64,000 nt of DNA from Phyllobacterium sp. OV277. Its GTDB lineage: Bacteria > Pseudomonadota > Alphaproteobacteria > Rhizobiales > Rhizobiaceae. The DNA lies in assembly GCF_900104355.1 (NCBI RefSeq), contig NZ_FNIY01000002.1, positions 496,001-560,000 of the forward strand. The letters are read 5' to 3'. Made by a program: the position numbers and the translations under genes. Positions 1 through 10,068 of this stretch are shown one piece after another; within the stretch, counting starts at the first letter, position 1, and every line of letters starts with the position of its first letter. The notes beneath the pieces are model-generated. The model was not told the origin of the DNA, made no database searches, and saw nothing but the letters and a program-made list of their open reading frames with translations.

Positions 1-276
1 GGCCGTTGACGCCGCAACACGCGCAAATTGCAGGAATGGCTTGTCGACCTGCATGATTTTCTTCGGCCCTGAGAACCAGAGGAAGGGCGCAAGAACGATC
101 AACGCGGCAACGCTACGGACAAACACAACCTGCCCGACGGAATAAGTCGATACCAGCCATTTGCCCATCACATCATTCAGGGCAAACATCAGCATGCCGA
201 GCAGCATCAAAAGCACGCCGGTGCGCGCCAGAGATGGTTCGGACGTTGCAGAAAAGGCACCGGAGCGGGCGGACAT
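1..276 (-). CDS. EamA/DMT-family transporter, N-terminal part (cut by window edge)
   Basis: The first 92 residues of a membrane protein read on the minus strand from an ATG at 274-276 and run off the left edge, so there is no stop. After a short Ser/Ala-rich head come a hydrophobic helix (VLLMLLGMLMFALND), the segment GKWLVSTYSVGQVVFVRS and a second helix (AALIVLAPFLWF). This pattern is typical of the first two helices of drug/metabolite (DMT, EamA) transporters, which have ten helices and sit in the inner membrane. The sequence GAAACTCCC lies just upstream of the start but is no strong ribosome site. The substrate cannot be told. Confidence 0.75.
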   Translation of the reverse strand, partial: MSARSGAFSATSEPSLARTGVLLMLLGMLMFALNDVMGKWLVSTYSVGQVVFVRSVAALIVLAPFLWFSGPKKIMQVDKPFLQFARVAASTA

Positions 277-494
277 GGGAGTTTCCTCGATACTGGTCTT
301 TTTCAGACTGCTTTGATCGATTTTATCAAGCTAATCCAGTCGAAAACAGCAATCGCGGCGCAAGGCTGCAAAATAGTTCTCCATTATGGCATCCAGGTCG
401 CGCTTTGCCCGAAAGCTGCCCCTCTGGAATAAACCCGGATTCGGGAATATAAATCTGCGAGACTGATATTTTAGCTCAACGAAAGAATACGCTC

Positions 495-866
495 ATGCCC
501 CGGGTTTCGCAGCTGTTCTTCAAGACCGCAACTGTCTTCTTTCTGATCGGTATTCTCCTAGGGCTTCAAATGGGCATATCGGGCGACCATGCGGCGTTCC
601 CTGCTCACGCGCACCTCAACCTGCTTGGCTGGGTCACCAGCGCCATATTCGGCATTTATTACGCGCTCAATCCCGCCAAGGCCCAGGGTCGATTGCCGAT
701 GATCCAGTTCGCCGTCTTTACGATAGGCGTCATCATCATGATTCCGGCGCTGTATTTCCTCAATCTTGGCCATACGGCAATGGAGCCACTTGTTGGTATC
801 GGCTCGTTTATCGTTCTTGCTGGCGTCGTTTTGTTCGCAGCCGTGGTTTTTTCCAACAAGGCTTAA
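495..866 (+). CDS. small four-helix membrane protein with HAHLNLLGW motif
   Basis: This is a 123-residue protein with four likely membrane helices (about residues 8-28, 42-60, 69-90 and 97-118). Residues 31-46 read DHAAFPAHAHLNLLGW; a histidine pair at the membrane face followed by LNLLGW recalls the heme-ligand region of cytochrome oxidase subunit I-like and NnrS-like proteins, so heme or metal binding is possible. It is far shorter than either family (which have 10-14 helices), so it is at most a relative of one module. It stands alone, and no terminator or operon partner is evident. I do not assign a function. Confidence 0.6.
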   Translation: MPRVSQLFFKTATVFFLIGILLGLQMGISGDHAAFPAHAHLNLLGWVTSAIFGIYYALNPAKAQGRLPMIQFAVFTIGVIIMIPALYFLNLGHTAMEPLVGIGSFIVLAGVVLFAAVVFSNKA

Positions 867-882
867 TCTGCTTCGCATTCTT

Positions 883-1281
883 TTACTGACTCATTCTTGA
901 ACCGAAGACATCCCCAATTGTTCGTGCGTAGGGAGCGATGTTTGGGTCTTTCACTGGCACGACCGTTAGAATTTGCAGCCCGTTTGCAATTGCATAACCG
1001 ATTTCAAGAAGCGCAGCTGACCCTATATACCCATCAATATTGCAAACAGTGAGGAAGGAAGAAATACGAATCTTGGCGAAAATCGAATCTTGAAGAGTTC
1101 GCGGGTCATGTATGGGATCGGCATCAAGGAGCACAAACTCTTCGCCAACGTTGATCGCACCTGAGCCCACCGGAGAAAGAACCCTGATTCCAGCGGATTC
1201 CAGCCGCTGCTTTAAATCGTATAGCGCGCGAAGATGCTTGCGATATGAGCCGGAAATAACAGTCGTAAGTTCGGAAGACAT
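883..1281 (-). CDS. nucleoside 2-deoxyribosyltransferase-like / Rossmann-like hypothetical protein
   Basis: A 132-residue protein. The N-terminal strand (TVISGSYRKHLRALYDLKQR), the segment GIRVLSP and the C-terminal helix SAALLEIGYAIANGLQILTVVPV follow the layout of small nucleoside 2-deoxyribosyltransferase-like folds, in which a Glu in the last motif (here ALLEIGYA) is catalytic; the match is by pattern only. The start at 1279-1281 is chosen because GAAGGAAAGG lies 3-12 bases before it; an upstream in-frame ATG at 1315-1317 lacks such a site. It lies tail-to-tail with the HAHLNLLGW gene, only 16 bases apart. Function is uncertain. Confidence 0.6.
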   Translation of the reverse strand: MSSELTTVISGSYRKHLRALYDLKQRLESAGIRVLSPVGSGAINVGEEFVLLDADPIHDPRTLQDSIFAKIRISSFLTVCNIDGYIGSAALLEIGYAIANGLQILTVVPVKDPNIAPYARTIGDVFGSRMSQ

Positions 1282-1450
1282 GACCTTTCCTTCGTCAAAT
1301 GCATAAGAGGACCACAAGGCCCAGATAAATGGTTAGCGAAAAGGTTTCTAAAAAACCCCTGAATAAAGGGGAATGAGCAATATCTCCGACAATCGGATCA
1401 GACCCTTTCGGTGTCAATGCCAGAAAACTAAAATTTAGTACTGAAGGATT

Positions 1451-1526
<76 letters not shown>

Positions 1527-1690
1527 ATTCCATTAGCCGGTTTCGGCTAAGCCGGATAAATCCGGCTGGACAGTCGAACGGTCGGGAACCGTTCCGAGGC
1601 GGGTACATAAAGCCCGCCGCAGAGAAGATCAAGGTCTATTCGCCGGATATTTCCGTTATTTTCCGGAAGAGCGAAAGACCTTGATGAAAA

Positions 1691-2080
1691 TCAATTTTCG
1701 TCGTCTTCGCCGATACCGCCGCCGAGGATGTCGGTAACGTCATCATCTTCATCTTCCTCGTCTTCGGCAAGGAACGTATCGTCATCATCGGCATCATCGA
1801 CATCAACGTCGACGTCATCGCCCAGATCCGGCACATCAGCATCGGTATCGCCGTCAGCTTCTTCAAGTGAAACGAATTCCGGCTTTTCCAGAACAACGTC
1901 CACTTCTTCGGTCTCGGCCTCTTCCTCTTCTTCACGAACAGATGGAGCGGTCGAATCAAAATAGCTCAGCGGATAGCTCTTGCCTGTATAAGGCGAGACA
2001 ATCGGATCGCGGTTCAGATCGTAGAATTTCTGACCCGTTTCAGGGTCAACTCGCTTGGTACCAAGTTTTGCATTTACCAC
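1691..2080 (-). CDS. TIGR02300 family protein (FYDLNRDP motif), acidic tail
   Basis: A 129-residue protein. The first 45 residues (LGTKRVDPETGQKFYDLNRD, then PIVSPYTGKSYPL) match the conserved head of the alphaproteobacterial TIGR02300 family, whose role is unknown. The rest is a strongly acidic, low-complexity tail of Asp/Glu runs (roughly residues 50-125), which also creates a spurious Ser-rich reading on the other strand. In related genomes this gene commonly lies beside aroA, as here: aroA starts 253 bases away in the opposite direction. The start is the only ATG ahead of the conserved block. Confidence 0.85.
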   Translation of the reverse strand: MVNAKLGTKRVDPETGQKFYDLNRDPIVSPYTGKSYPLSYFDSTAPSVREEEEEAETEEVDVVLEKPEFVSLEEADGDTDADVPDLGDDVDVDVDDADDDDTFLAEDEEDEDDDVTDILGGGIGEDDEN

Positions 2081-2321
2081 GTTATGCCTCGTCTTCTGGC
2101 TGCGCCTGCATTCGGTATGCCATCGTCCAACCGTTTATGCCAGCGCTCATCAAATGGATTTCTGGTCCCATAAACGCAATTCAGCGCATTTGTCAAAGCC
2201 AAAAACGATGAGTGATTGCCATTGAGCCAATCAATGCATTTGCGAGATGACCGAACCGGCAAGCTGTGTTACGAACGCCAGCGCCTGTAGGCAACACCTG
2301 AAACATCCATTTTCCTTGTGA

Positions 2322-3689
<1,368 letters not shown>

Positions 3690-3696
3690 TACGCAT

Positions 3697-4053
3697 ATGA
3701 GCGCATTTTTTTCCGCATTGACGGTATACTTTCTCTATTTGATGTCGAGCGTACCGTTCATCGTCTGGGCGGGGCGAAGCGCCTATGCGGGCACAATTTC
3801 CAGTGGATCATCGCGGCCATGGCCCGGCATTTTGAGCACGATCATGCGGGTCGTTCTTCCTTTGCTGCTGATCTTCCTCTATGCGTGGAACGTCTCCGAC
3901 GGTTCACGGTCAGGCTTGCCCGAGGTCGAAACTGCAGGAACAAGCGATTGGACGCCCTATCAGTTTTTGCTTCTGCCGCCCGCGTTCGGTTCAATCGCCG
4001 GTTATGGTATAGGCTTCCTCATGGGCGCAAAGGCCGGAAAAAGAGTGTTATGA
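3697..4053 (+). CDS. small hypothetical membrane protein between aroA and cmk
   Basis: A 118-residue protein with membrane helices at about residues 3-25 ([20 protein letters not shown]), 47-65 ([18 protein letters not shown]) and 90-108. I chose the ATG at 3697 because it follows the aroA stop; a longer in-frame reading would overlap the end of aroA. The gene sits 7 bases after aroA and 64 bases before cmk, so the three are probably cotranscribed. I do not recognise a family. It may work with the membrane domain fused to the next gene's kinase, but this is only inference from position. Confidence 0.6.
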   Translation: MSAFFSALTVYFLYLMSSVPFIVWAGRSAYAGTISSGSSRPWPGILSTIMRVVLPLLLIFLYAWNVSDGSRSGLPEVETAGTSDWTPYQFLLLPPAFGSIAGYGIGFLMGAKAGKRVL

Positions 4054-4117
4054 TCGAACCTGCTGTCCATATGCAGAGTGTATCGAAAACGGTCTTGCCG
4101 CAGGCAGGGGGCGTCTG

Positions 4118-5092
4118 ATGTATTTTATCCTGACGTCTCTGGTCATTGTCGGTGTTTCCTACGCTATTGAGCGATTTGCGCTGAAAGTCCGCTTCGGACT
4201 GTTCGCTCTCCTGTTCTGGCTGTTCATTTTCCAGTTTGCGTTGATCTTCGCCATTGATGCATTGCTGCAGAATTTATCGGCCTATCTGCCGGACTGGCTT
4301 TCCTCGATGGTGACAACGGTGGGTGGCTTTGCCTTTGTGTCGATCGGCATTACGCCCCTGATAACGCTGGTCCTTGCTGCTGCCTATTCGCTGTTCGCAC
4401 TGGGCAATTGGCTGTTTGACCGCGATGAAAAGGATGATGTCGATGTACCATCCCGGTTCACCATTGCCATTGATGGTCCGGCTGCATCTGGCAAGGGAAC
4501 ACTGGCGCGACGGATCGCCGACTATTACGGTTATCACCATCTCGACACGGGTCTGACCTACCGGGCTGTTGCCAAGGCATTGCTCGACCAGAACATGGCG
4601 CTTGATGACGAGTTCCTCGCCGAAAAGGCAGCGCGCACTGTTGACCTGTCCAAACTTGACCGGACGGCGCTATCGACACACGACGTCGGTGAAGCCGCAT
4701 CGAAGGTCGCAGTCATGCCCGCTGTGCGCCGGGCACTTGTCGCGTCACAACAGGCTTTTGCCCAGCGCTCACCCGGCACTGTGCTTGACGGGCGCGATAT
4801 CGGCACCGTTGTTTGCCCGGACGCGCCGGTCAAACTCTATATTACCGCCTCACCGGAAGCACGGGCCAAGCGCCGCTTTGAAGAGATCAGATCAACCGGC
4901 GGGGGTGCCGAGTATGAGGAAATTCTGGCCGATCTCACCCGCCGTGATGCGCGCGATATGGGCCGCACGGACTCGCCGCTCAAGCCCGCTTCCGACGCGC
5001 ACTTGCTTGATACGACAGAAATGGATATAGAGACCGCGTTTCTTGCTGCCAAAAAGCTGATTGATCAGGCTTTGGTGGGAAACAAGCATTAA
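4118..5092 (+). CDS. cmk: cytidylate kinase fused to an N-terminal membrane domain
   Basis: The C-terminal about 212 residues are a normal cytidylate kinase (phosphorylates CMP/dCMP with ATP): P-loop GPAASGKGT at 120-128, [25 protein letters not shown] and [14 protein letters not shown]. Ahead of it, in the same frame, lie about 110 residues with three or four membrane helices (about 2-18, 24-48, 66-98) ending in a charged linker ([10 protein letters not shown]). No ATG, GTG or TTG occurs in frame between codon 64 and the kinase, so the kinase cannot start alone in this frame. The start follows GGGGGCG with good spacing. A sequencing frameshift is the main alternative, but both halves look coding. 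Confidence 0.85.
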   Translation: MYFILTSLVIVGVSYAIERFALKVRFGLFALLFWLFIFQFALIFAIDALLQNLSAYLPDWLSSMVTTVGGFAFVSIGITPLITLVLAAAYSLFALGNWLFDRDEKDDVDVPSRFTIAIDGPAASGKGTLARRIADYYGYHHLDTGLTYRAVAKALLDQNMALDDEFLAEKAARTVDLSKLDRTALSTHDVGEAASKVAVMPAVRRALVASQQAFAQRSPGTVLDGRDIGTVVCPDAPVKLYITASPEARAKRRFEEIRSTGGGAEYEEILADLTRRDARDMGRTDSPLKPASDAHLLDTTEMDIETAFLAAKKLIDQALVGNKH

Positions 5093-5219
5093 ACAAGCAT
5101 TTGCTACCGATCCACGCACCGGATTGCCCTTGTAAGGGCGGGTTGGCACGCAAATGAACCGTAACACGAACCACCGGTGCTGTGTCCGATGACTATTTCC
5201 GGACATATCAGGAGTATTT

Positions 5220-6920
5220 ATGTCTCAAGCCAATCCAACGCGCGAAGATTTCGAAGCTCTTCTCGCCGAGTCCTTTGCCACCAATGACCTTGCTGAAGGT
5301 TATGTCGTCAAGGGCCGCATCGTCGCCATCGAAAAAGACATGGCGATCATTGACGCCGGCCTCAAGGTTGAAGGCCGCGTACCGCTCAAGGAATTCGGCG
5401 CGAAAGCCAAAGACGGCTCGCTAAAGCCGGGCGATATCGTTGAAGTTTACGTCGAGCGTATCGAAAACGCCCTCGGCGAAGCCGTTCTGTCGCGTGAAAA
5501 AGCACGCCGCGAAGAGAGCTGGGTCCGTCTTGAAGAGAAGTTCAACCGCGGCGAACGCGTCGATGGTGTTATCTTCAATCAGGTCAAGGGTGGCTTCACC
5601 GTTGATCTCGACGGCGCCGTAGCCTTCCTGCCGCGCTCGCAGGTTGACATCCGTCCGATCCGCGACGTTACTCCGCTGATGCACAACCCGCAGCCCTTCG
5701 AAATCCTCAAGATGGACAAGCGTCGCGGCAACATCGTTGTTTCGCGTCGTACCGTTCTTGAAGAGAGCCGTGCAGAACAGCGCTCTGAAATCGTCCAGAA
5801 CCTTGAAGAAGGTCAGGTCGTTGAAGGCGTCGTCAAGAACATCACCGATTACGGTGCGTTCGTTGATCTGGGCGGCATCGATGGTCTGCTGCACGTCACT
5901 GACATGGCATGGCGCCGCGTCAACCATCCTTCGGAAATCCTGAACATCGGCCAGACGGTCAAGGTTCAGATCATCCGTATCAACCAGGAAACACATCGTA
6001 TTTCGCTCGGCATGAAGCAGCTCGAAAGCGATCCTTGGGATGGTATCGGTGCGAAGTATCCGATCGGCAAAAAGATCACCGGTACGGTTACGAACATCAC
6101 CGACTACGGTGCATTCGTCGAAATCGAGCCAGGCATCGAAGGCCTTATCCACGTTTCCGAAATGTCCTGGACAAAGAAGAACGTGCATCCGGGCAAGCTG
6201 CTCTCGACCACGCAGGAAGTCGAAGTCGTTGTTCTCGAAGTGGATCCGGTCAAGCGCCGCATCTCCCTCGGTCTCAAGCAGACACTCGACAACCCATGGA
6301 CAACCTTCGCAGACAAGTTCCCTGTCGGCACGATCGTCGAAGGCGAAGTCAAGAACAAGACCGAATTCGGCCTGTTCATTGGCCTCGACGGCGATGTGGA
6401 CGGCATGGTTCACCTCTCCGACCTCGACTGGAACCGTCCAGGCGAACAGGTCATTGAAGAGTACAACAAGGGTGACGTGGTCAAGGCGCAGGTTCTCGAT
6501 GTTGACGTCGAGAAGGAACGCATCTCGCTCGGCATCAAGCAGCTCACAGGCGACAAGGTCGGTGAAGCAGCAACATCAGGTGAACTGCGCAAGAACGCTG
6601 TTGTAACTGTCGAAGTGACCGGCATTACCGATGGCGGCCTCGAAGTTCGTCTGGTTGACCACGATCTCGACTCGTTCATCCGTCGTGCGGATCTTTCCCG
6701 CGATCGTGACGAACAGCGTCCAGAGCGTTTCACGGTTGGCCAGAAGGTTGACGCCCGCGTCATCGCCTTCGACAAGAAGACCCGCAAGCTGCAGGTCTCC
6801 ATCAAGGCGCTTGAAATCGCTGAAGAGAAGGAAGCAGTCGCACAGTACGGCTCGTCCGACTCCGGCGCTTCGCTCGGCGACATCCTCGGTGCCGCTCTGA
6901 AGAAGCAGGAAAAGAACTAA
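5220..6920 (+). CDS. rpsA: 30S ribosomal protein S1
   Basis: S1 binds mRNA and helps dock it on the 30S subunit. The 566 residues hold six S1 repeats, at about 25-95, 113-180, 197-268, 285-355, 372-442 and 459-530; repeats 3 and 4 carry the near-identical cores NITDYGAFVDL and NITDYGAFVEI. The start follows CAGGAG 6-7 bases upstream. It lies 127 bases after cmk, the widespread cmk-rpsA pairing, and is closed by a strong terminator. Codon use is strongly biased, as expected for a highly expressed gene, which also creates a 330-codon open frame on the opposite strand that I reject. Confidence 0.98.
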   Translation: MSQANPTREDFEALLAESFATNDLAEGYVVKGRIVAIEKDMAIIDAGLKVEGRVPLKEFGAKAKDGSLKPGDIVEVYVERIENALGEAVLSREKARREESWVRLEEKFNRGERVDGVIFNQVKGGFTVDLDGAVAFLPRSQVDIRPIRDVTPLMHNPQPFEILKMDKRRGNIVVSRRTVLEESRAEQRSEIVQNLEEGQVVEGVVKNITDYGAFVDLGGIDGLLHVTDMAWRRVNHPSEILNIGQTVKVQIIRINQETHRISLGMKQLESDPWDGIGAKYPIGKKITGTVTNITDYGAFVEIEPGIEGLIHVSEMSWTKKNVHPGKLLSTTQEVEVVVLEVDPVKRRISLGLKQTLDNPWTTFADKFPVGTIVEGEVKNKTEFGLFIGLDGDVDGMVHLSDLDWNRPGEQVIEEYNKGDVVKAQVLDVDVEKERISLGIKQLTGDKVGEAATSGELRKNAVVTVEVTGITDGGLEVRLVDHDLDSFIRRADLSRDRDEQRPERFTVGQKVDARVIAFDKKTRKLQVSIKALEIAEEKEAVAQYGSSDSGASLGDILGAALKKQEKN

Positions 6921-6950
6921 GCTTTTCCCAGCGTTTCAGACTGAAACAGA

Positions 6951-6986
6951 AACCCGCCGGTCTCGTGACCGGCGGGTTTTTCTTTG
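6951..6986 (+). terminator. Rho-independent terminator of rpsA
   Basis: ACCCGCCGGT and ACCGGCGGGT form a ten-base-pair stem around a five-base loop, followed by TTTTCTTT. It lies 30 bases after the rpsA stop and before the convergent membrane-protein gene. Confidence 0.92.
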
Positions 6987-6993
6987 TGCGTTG

Positions 6994-7581
6994 TTAAATC
7001 GTATCGAACTGGATGAGGATGAATACGATCTGGCAGATGAGCGCGAGACCAAGGAGTATCAGCTGCGTTCTCTGCTCGCGCACAAAAATGGCAGCTCCAC
7101 AGACAATGATGAGAAACAGATTGCGGAATGGATACTCCGGTCCGAGTGAATGAAAATGCTCCCGCCCTTTCATGGCTGTGTCGGCAAAATCAACCACAAA
7201 AATCGCCATCAATATGCCGAAGAACCACGCACGCCGTGACATGAAGTAGTTCTCGTAACCGGAATAGCCTTCCATGCTATCGGGGAACAGCAAGCCGCAG
7301 GCCAGAAAGTGCAGGCTGGCGTAGAAAATAACAAAAAGATAAGCCTCAAATTTCCACACTAATGTCTGGTGCAGATAAAATTCAAACCACCAGAAATGCA
7401 CAACCGTCAAAAATGCGAAGAATACCCAGCCAAGATGAACCGCGTAGATATTTTTGCGCAGGGGATGCTGGATGATACGGGCGACACCGGTCAACAGACG
7501 CGAGATACTCAGCCCCAGAATAATTCCTATGATCACGCGTACATGGGTAAATACTTCCGGGCTCGGTATATTGCTATCCAT
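6994..7581 (-). CDS. hypothetical six-helix integral membrane protein
   Basis: A 195-residue, very hydrophobic protein with about six membrane helices separated by short loops (for example IIGIILGLSISRLLTGVARI near the N-terminus, WVFFAFLTVVHFWWFEFY, and a last helix ILLGLALICQIVFILIQF). The start at 7579-7581 is chosen because GATGAGGA lies upstream at good distance; a TTG at 7603-7605 is an in-frame alternative. It stands alone. I recognise no family with confidence and propose no function. Confidence 0.65.
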   Translation of the reverse strand: MDSNIPSPEVFTHVRVIIGIILGLSISRLLTGVARIIQHPLRKNIYAVHLGWVFFAFLTVVHFWWFEFYLHQTLVWKFEAYLFVIFYASLHFLACGLLFPDSMEGYSGYENYFMSRRAWFFGILMAIFVVDFADTAMKGREHFHSLGPEYPFRNLFLIIVCGAAIFVREQRTQLILLGLALICQIVFILIQFDTI

Positions 7582-7665
7582 TACATATTCCTCATCCTGA
7601 TCCAATCAAATTGGCATGAGGTTTATGCTAGCCAAGTCTTATACCGATGCAAATCTTCATCTGTT

Positions 7666-8664
7666 TTATTCAGTTGAAAATTGTACTTTCATGGTCTGTG
7701 GGGTTGCTGTCCCTTTCGACAAATAGGGAAGGACGTCCGCAAGCGGCAAGCGATGGGAAACGAGCTTTGCCATCATTCCATCGTCGCGTTGCAGGATAGC
7801 CAGTGCTTCGGGAATATTGCGGTTCAGCGAATGGGAGCCAACCAGACTGATCTGGCGGCGGAAAATCTCGAATGGTGCAATTTGAATGCGCGCATCCGGG
7901 GCGCTGACTCCGAAGACCAATGCAGTCCCGCCATCAGCGGTATAAGCGATCATATCCTCCACCACCCGCGCGATACCCGTAGCGTCGGCAACAAAATCGA
8001 ACGCCTTTGCTCGGCTTTGAAGATCGGACGAGCCGGAGCGCAGAGGCGTCAGGCCAAGGGACTGGGCGAATGTCAGGCGGCTTTCGTTGATATCCGCAAC
8101 GCTGACATCTTCAACGCCCTGCGCCTTCAATGATAGGGCCATGAGAAGCCCGATCGGTCCAGCGCCAAACACAAGGGCATTTTCGGCACTTGAAGCCCGT
8201 GCATTGCCAAGACCGTTGAGAACACAGGCCAGAGGCTCCGCCAGTGCAGCAATATGGAAAGGCAGATTACCCGTGGCATGGAGATGACCGGTTTTAACGG
8301 TGCTATATTCAGCAAACCCACCATTGCGTGATACGCCATAGGCTTCCAGTGTCTCGCATAGATTGGTCAGTCCCTTACGGCAGGAACGGCATTTACCACA
8401 GGGTATGTTCGGGTCAACGGCAACCCGGTCGCCGGGTCGCCAGTCTGTGACGTCCTCGGCAACAGCTTCGACAATACCCGCATATTCATGTCCCGGCACC
8501 AGCGGAAAGGCACCGTTGCCATAACGTCCATAAAGAACATCGATATCGGTATGGCAGAGACCGGATGCCATGACACGCACAAGGGCGTGCCCCGGCTCAA
8601 GCTCCGGTTCCCTGAGATCGGCCAGTCCGGCGGCGCCCAAGCCCGTGAAATGAATGGCTTTCAT
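7666..8664 (-). CDS. zinc-dependent polyol dehydrogenase (MDR family), candidate D-altritol/galactitol dehydrogenase
   Basis: A 332-residue medium-chain dehydrogenase. The catalytic zinc site (GLCHTD, GHEYAGIV), the four-Cys structural zinc lobe (CGKCRSCRKGLTNLC) and the NAD-binding motif GAGPIG are all present; the Asp in SVADINESR suggests NAD rather than NADP. Such enzymes oxidise sugar alcohols to ketoses. It follows the solute-binding protein on the same strand and faces a tagatose-kinase-type and a GatZ-type gene, so D-altritol to D-tagatose (or galactitol oxidation) is the best guess; sorbitol-type substrates remain possible. Confidence 0.8.
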   Translation of the reverse strand: MKAIHFTGLGAAGLADLREPELEPGHALVRVMASGLCHTDIDVLYGRYGNGAFPLVPGHEYAGIVEAVAEDVTDWRPGDRVAVDPNIPCGKCRSCRKGLTNLCETLEAYGVSRNGGFAEYSTVKTGHLHATGNLPFHIAALAEPLACVLNGLGNARASSAENALVFGAGPIGLLMALSLKAQGVEDVSVADINESRLTFAQSLGLTPLRSGSSDLQSRAKAFDFVADATGIARVVEDMIAYTADGGTALVFGVSAPDARIQIAPFEIFRRQISLVGSHSLNRNIPEALAILQRDDGMMAKLVSHRLPLADVLPYLSKGTATPQTMKVQFSTE

Positions 8665-8708
8665 GGCAAATCCACTCTGTCCTGTTGAAATTTCAGATGC
8701 TGGCGAAT

Positions 8709-8733
8709 GGTCCGCGCATTTACTGCGCGGACC
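8709..8733 (-). other. intercistronic hairpin between solute-binding protein and dehydrogenase genes
   Basis: GGTCCGCGCA and TGCGCGGACC form a perfect ten-base-pair stem with the five-base loop TTTAC. It lies 13 bases after the solute-binding protein stop, with no T-run on the reading strand. A stable hairpin without a U-tract in this place usually protects the upstream mRNA end, giving more binding protein than enzyme, rather than ending transcription. Confidence 0.7.
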
Positions 8734-8745
8734 TTCATTATGGGG

Positions 8746-10068
8746 CTATTTGATGTAACCGGCGCGGGTCATGATCTGTTCGACCTGCCGCTGTCCCGCA
8801 TCCAGCGCCTGATCGACGGTCTGCGTTCCGGCAAGCGCCGACGATATGAGTTGTCCGATCGTTGTCCCGAAAGCCTGAAACTCGGGGATGGCAACAAACT
8901 GCACACCCGTGTAAGGCACGGGATCCTTTGTCGGTTTTGTTGGGTCGGCGGCCATGATGGACTTCAGAACGGTAACCGCAAAAGGCGCCGCCTTCTGATA
9001 CTCCGGATTGTCGTAGGTGGATTTGCGCGTTCCTGGCGGAACGGCAACCCAGCCTTCACTGGCAGCAACCCGTTTGACATATTCTTTCGATGTCGCCCAT
9101 TTGACGAAGGACTTTGCCGCATCCACCTTTTTGGAGGTGGCCGGAATAGCCAGTGTCCATGCCCATGACCAGCCCGCACCATTGGGGGTGACCTGAACCG
9201 GCGCACGCGTGAACGCTACCTTATCGGCTACCTTGCTTTGCTTGGGATCATAAATGCGGCCCGCAGCGGAGGTCGCATCAATCCACATGGCGCAATGGCC
9301 GGTGGCAAAGAGCGCCTGATTTTCATTAAAGCCATTGGATGTGGCACCGGGCGGGCCATAATGCTGCATCAGATCGACATAGGTCGCCACCGCCTGTTTC
9401 CAAGGTGCCGAATTGATCTGGGGCTTCCAGTCCATATCGAACCAGCGACCGCCATAGGTGTTGATCATGGTTCCAAGGAACGCCATGTTCTCACCCCAAC
9501 CAGCCTTGCCGCGCAGACAGATGCCATATTGTTCTTTCGATTTGTCGGTCAGTTTGGCCGCAAATTCCTTGATCTGGTCATAGGTGGGCTGATCCGGCAT
9601 GGTCAGGCCTGCCGCATCGAAAAGATCCTTGCGATAAAGGGTAAAGGAACTCTCGGTGTAAAACGGAACCGCATAGAGCTTGCCGTCTACGGTCAGGCCT
9701 TTTTTGATCGGATCGAGCAGATCGGCGTAATCATAATCATCGCCAAGATCATCCATCGCCGTGAGCCAACCCGATTTGCCCCAGATTGGCTCTTCATATC
9801 CGCCAATGGTCAGGATATCGAACTGGCCGCTCTTGGTGGCGATATCTGTGGTGACGCGCTGACGCAGCACGTTTTCTTCCAGAACCACCCAGTTAAGCTT
9901 GTTGCCGGTCGCTTTCTCCCATTCGGGCGACAGTTTCTGCATCACGATCATATCGGCATTGTTGACAGTCGCGATGGTCAATTCTTCTGCAAACGCAGTG
10001 CTGGCAAGAACGCCGGTGACGGCGGTCATGAGCAGCAGATGCGCTGGCCTCTTCAAGGTAACGCTCAT
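8746..10068 (-). CDS. periplasmic sugar/polyol-binding protein of an ABC importer (SmoE/MtlE-like)
   Basis: A 440-residue family 1 solute-binding protein with a Sec signal peptide (about residues 1-27, cut after TAFA). Stretches such as FDILTIGGYEEPIWGKSGWL, YAVPFYTESSFTLYRKDLFD and MWIDATSAAG resemble the sorbitol/mannitol-binding SmoE/MtlE type. It would capture a polyol in the periplasm. No permease or ATPase gene lies next to it, although these normally follow, so its membrane partners must be encoded elsewhere. GGAGGA precedes the start. Its promoter region holds the palindrome at 10101. Confidence 0.88.
   Translation of the reverse strand: MSVTLKRPAHLLLMTAVTGVLASTAFAEELTIATVNNADMIVMQKLSPEWEKATGNKLNWVVLEENVLRQRVTTDIATKSGQFDILTIGGYEEPIWGKSGWLTAMDDLGDDYDYADLLDPIKKGLTVDGKLYAVPFYTESSFTLYRKDLFDAAGLTMPDQPTYDQIKEFAAKLTDKSKEQYGICLRGKAGWGENMAFLGTMINTYGGRWFDMDWKPQINSAPWKQAVATYVDLMQHYGPPGATSNGFNENQALFATGHCAMWIDATSAAGRIYDPKQSKVADKVAFTRAPVQVTPNGAGWSWAWTLAIPATSKKVDAAKSFVKWATSKEYVKRVAASEGWVAVPPGTRKSTYDNPEYQKAAPFAVTVLKSIMAADPTKPTKDPVPYTGVQFVAIPEFQAFGTTIGQLISSALAGTQTVDQALDAGQRQVEQIMTRAGYIK

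Noticed and set aside
1728-1964. Ser-rich open frame on the plus strand
   Set aside because: It is the reverse reading of the Asp/Glu-rich tail of the TIGR02300 gene; low complexity and no ribosome site.
2074-2262. 62-codon minus-strand frame upstream of the TIGR02300 gene
   Set aside because: No ribosome site and no conserved pattern; it overlaps the start of a well supported gene and the aroA leader.
3819-4118. open frame overlapping the small membrane gene and the cmk start
   Set aside because: The protein is Arg-rich and unstructured looking, while the other frame encodes clear membrane helices.
5421-6413. 330-codon open frame antisense to rpsA
   Set aside because: It is a shadow of the strong codon bias of rpsA, has no start signal and no recognisable domain, and lies wholly inside a gene of certain identity.
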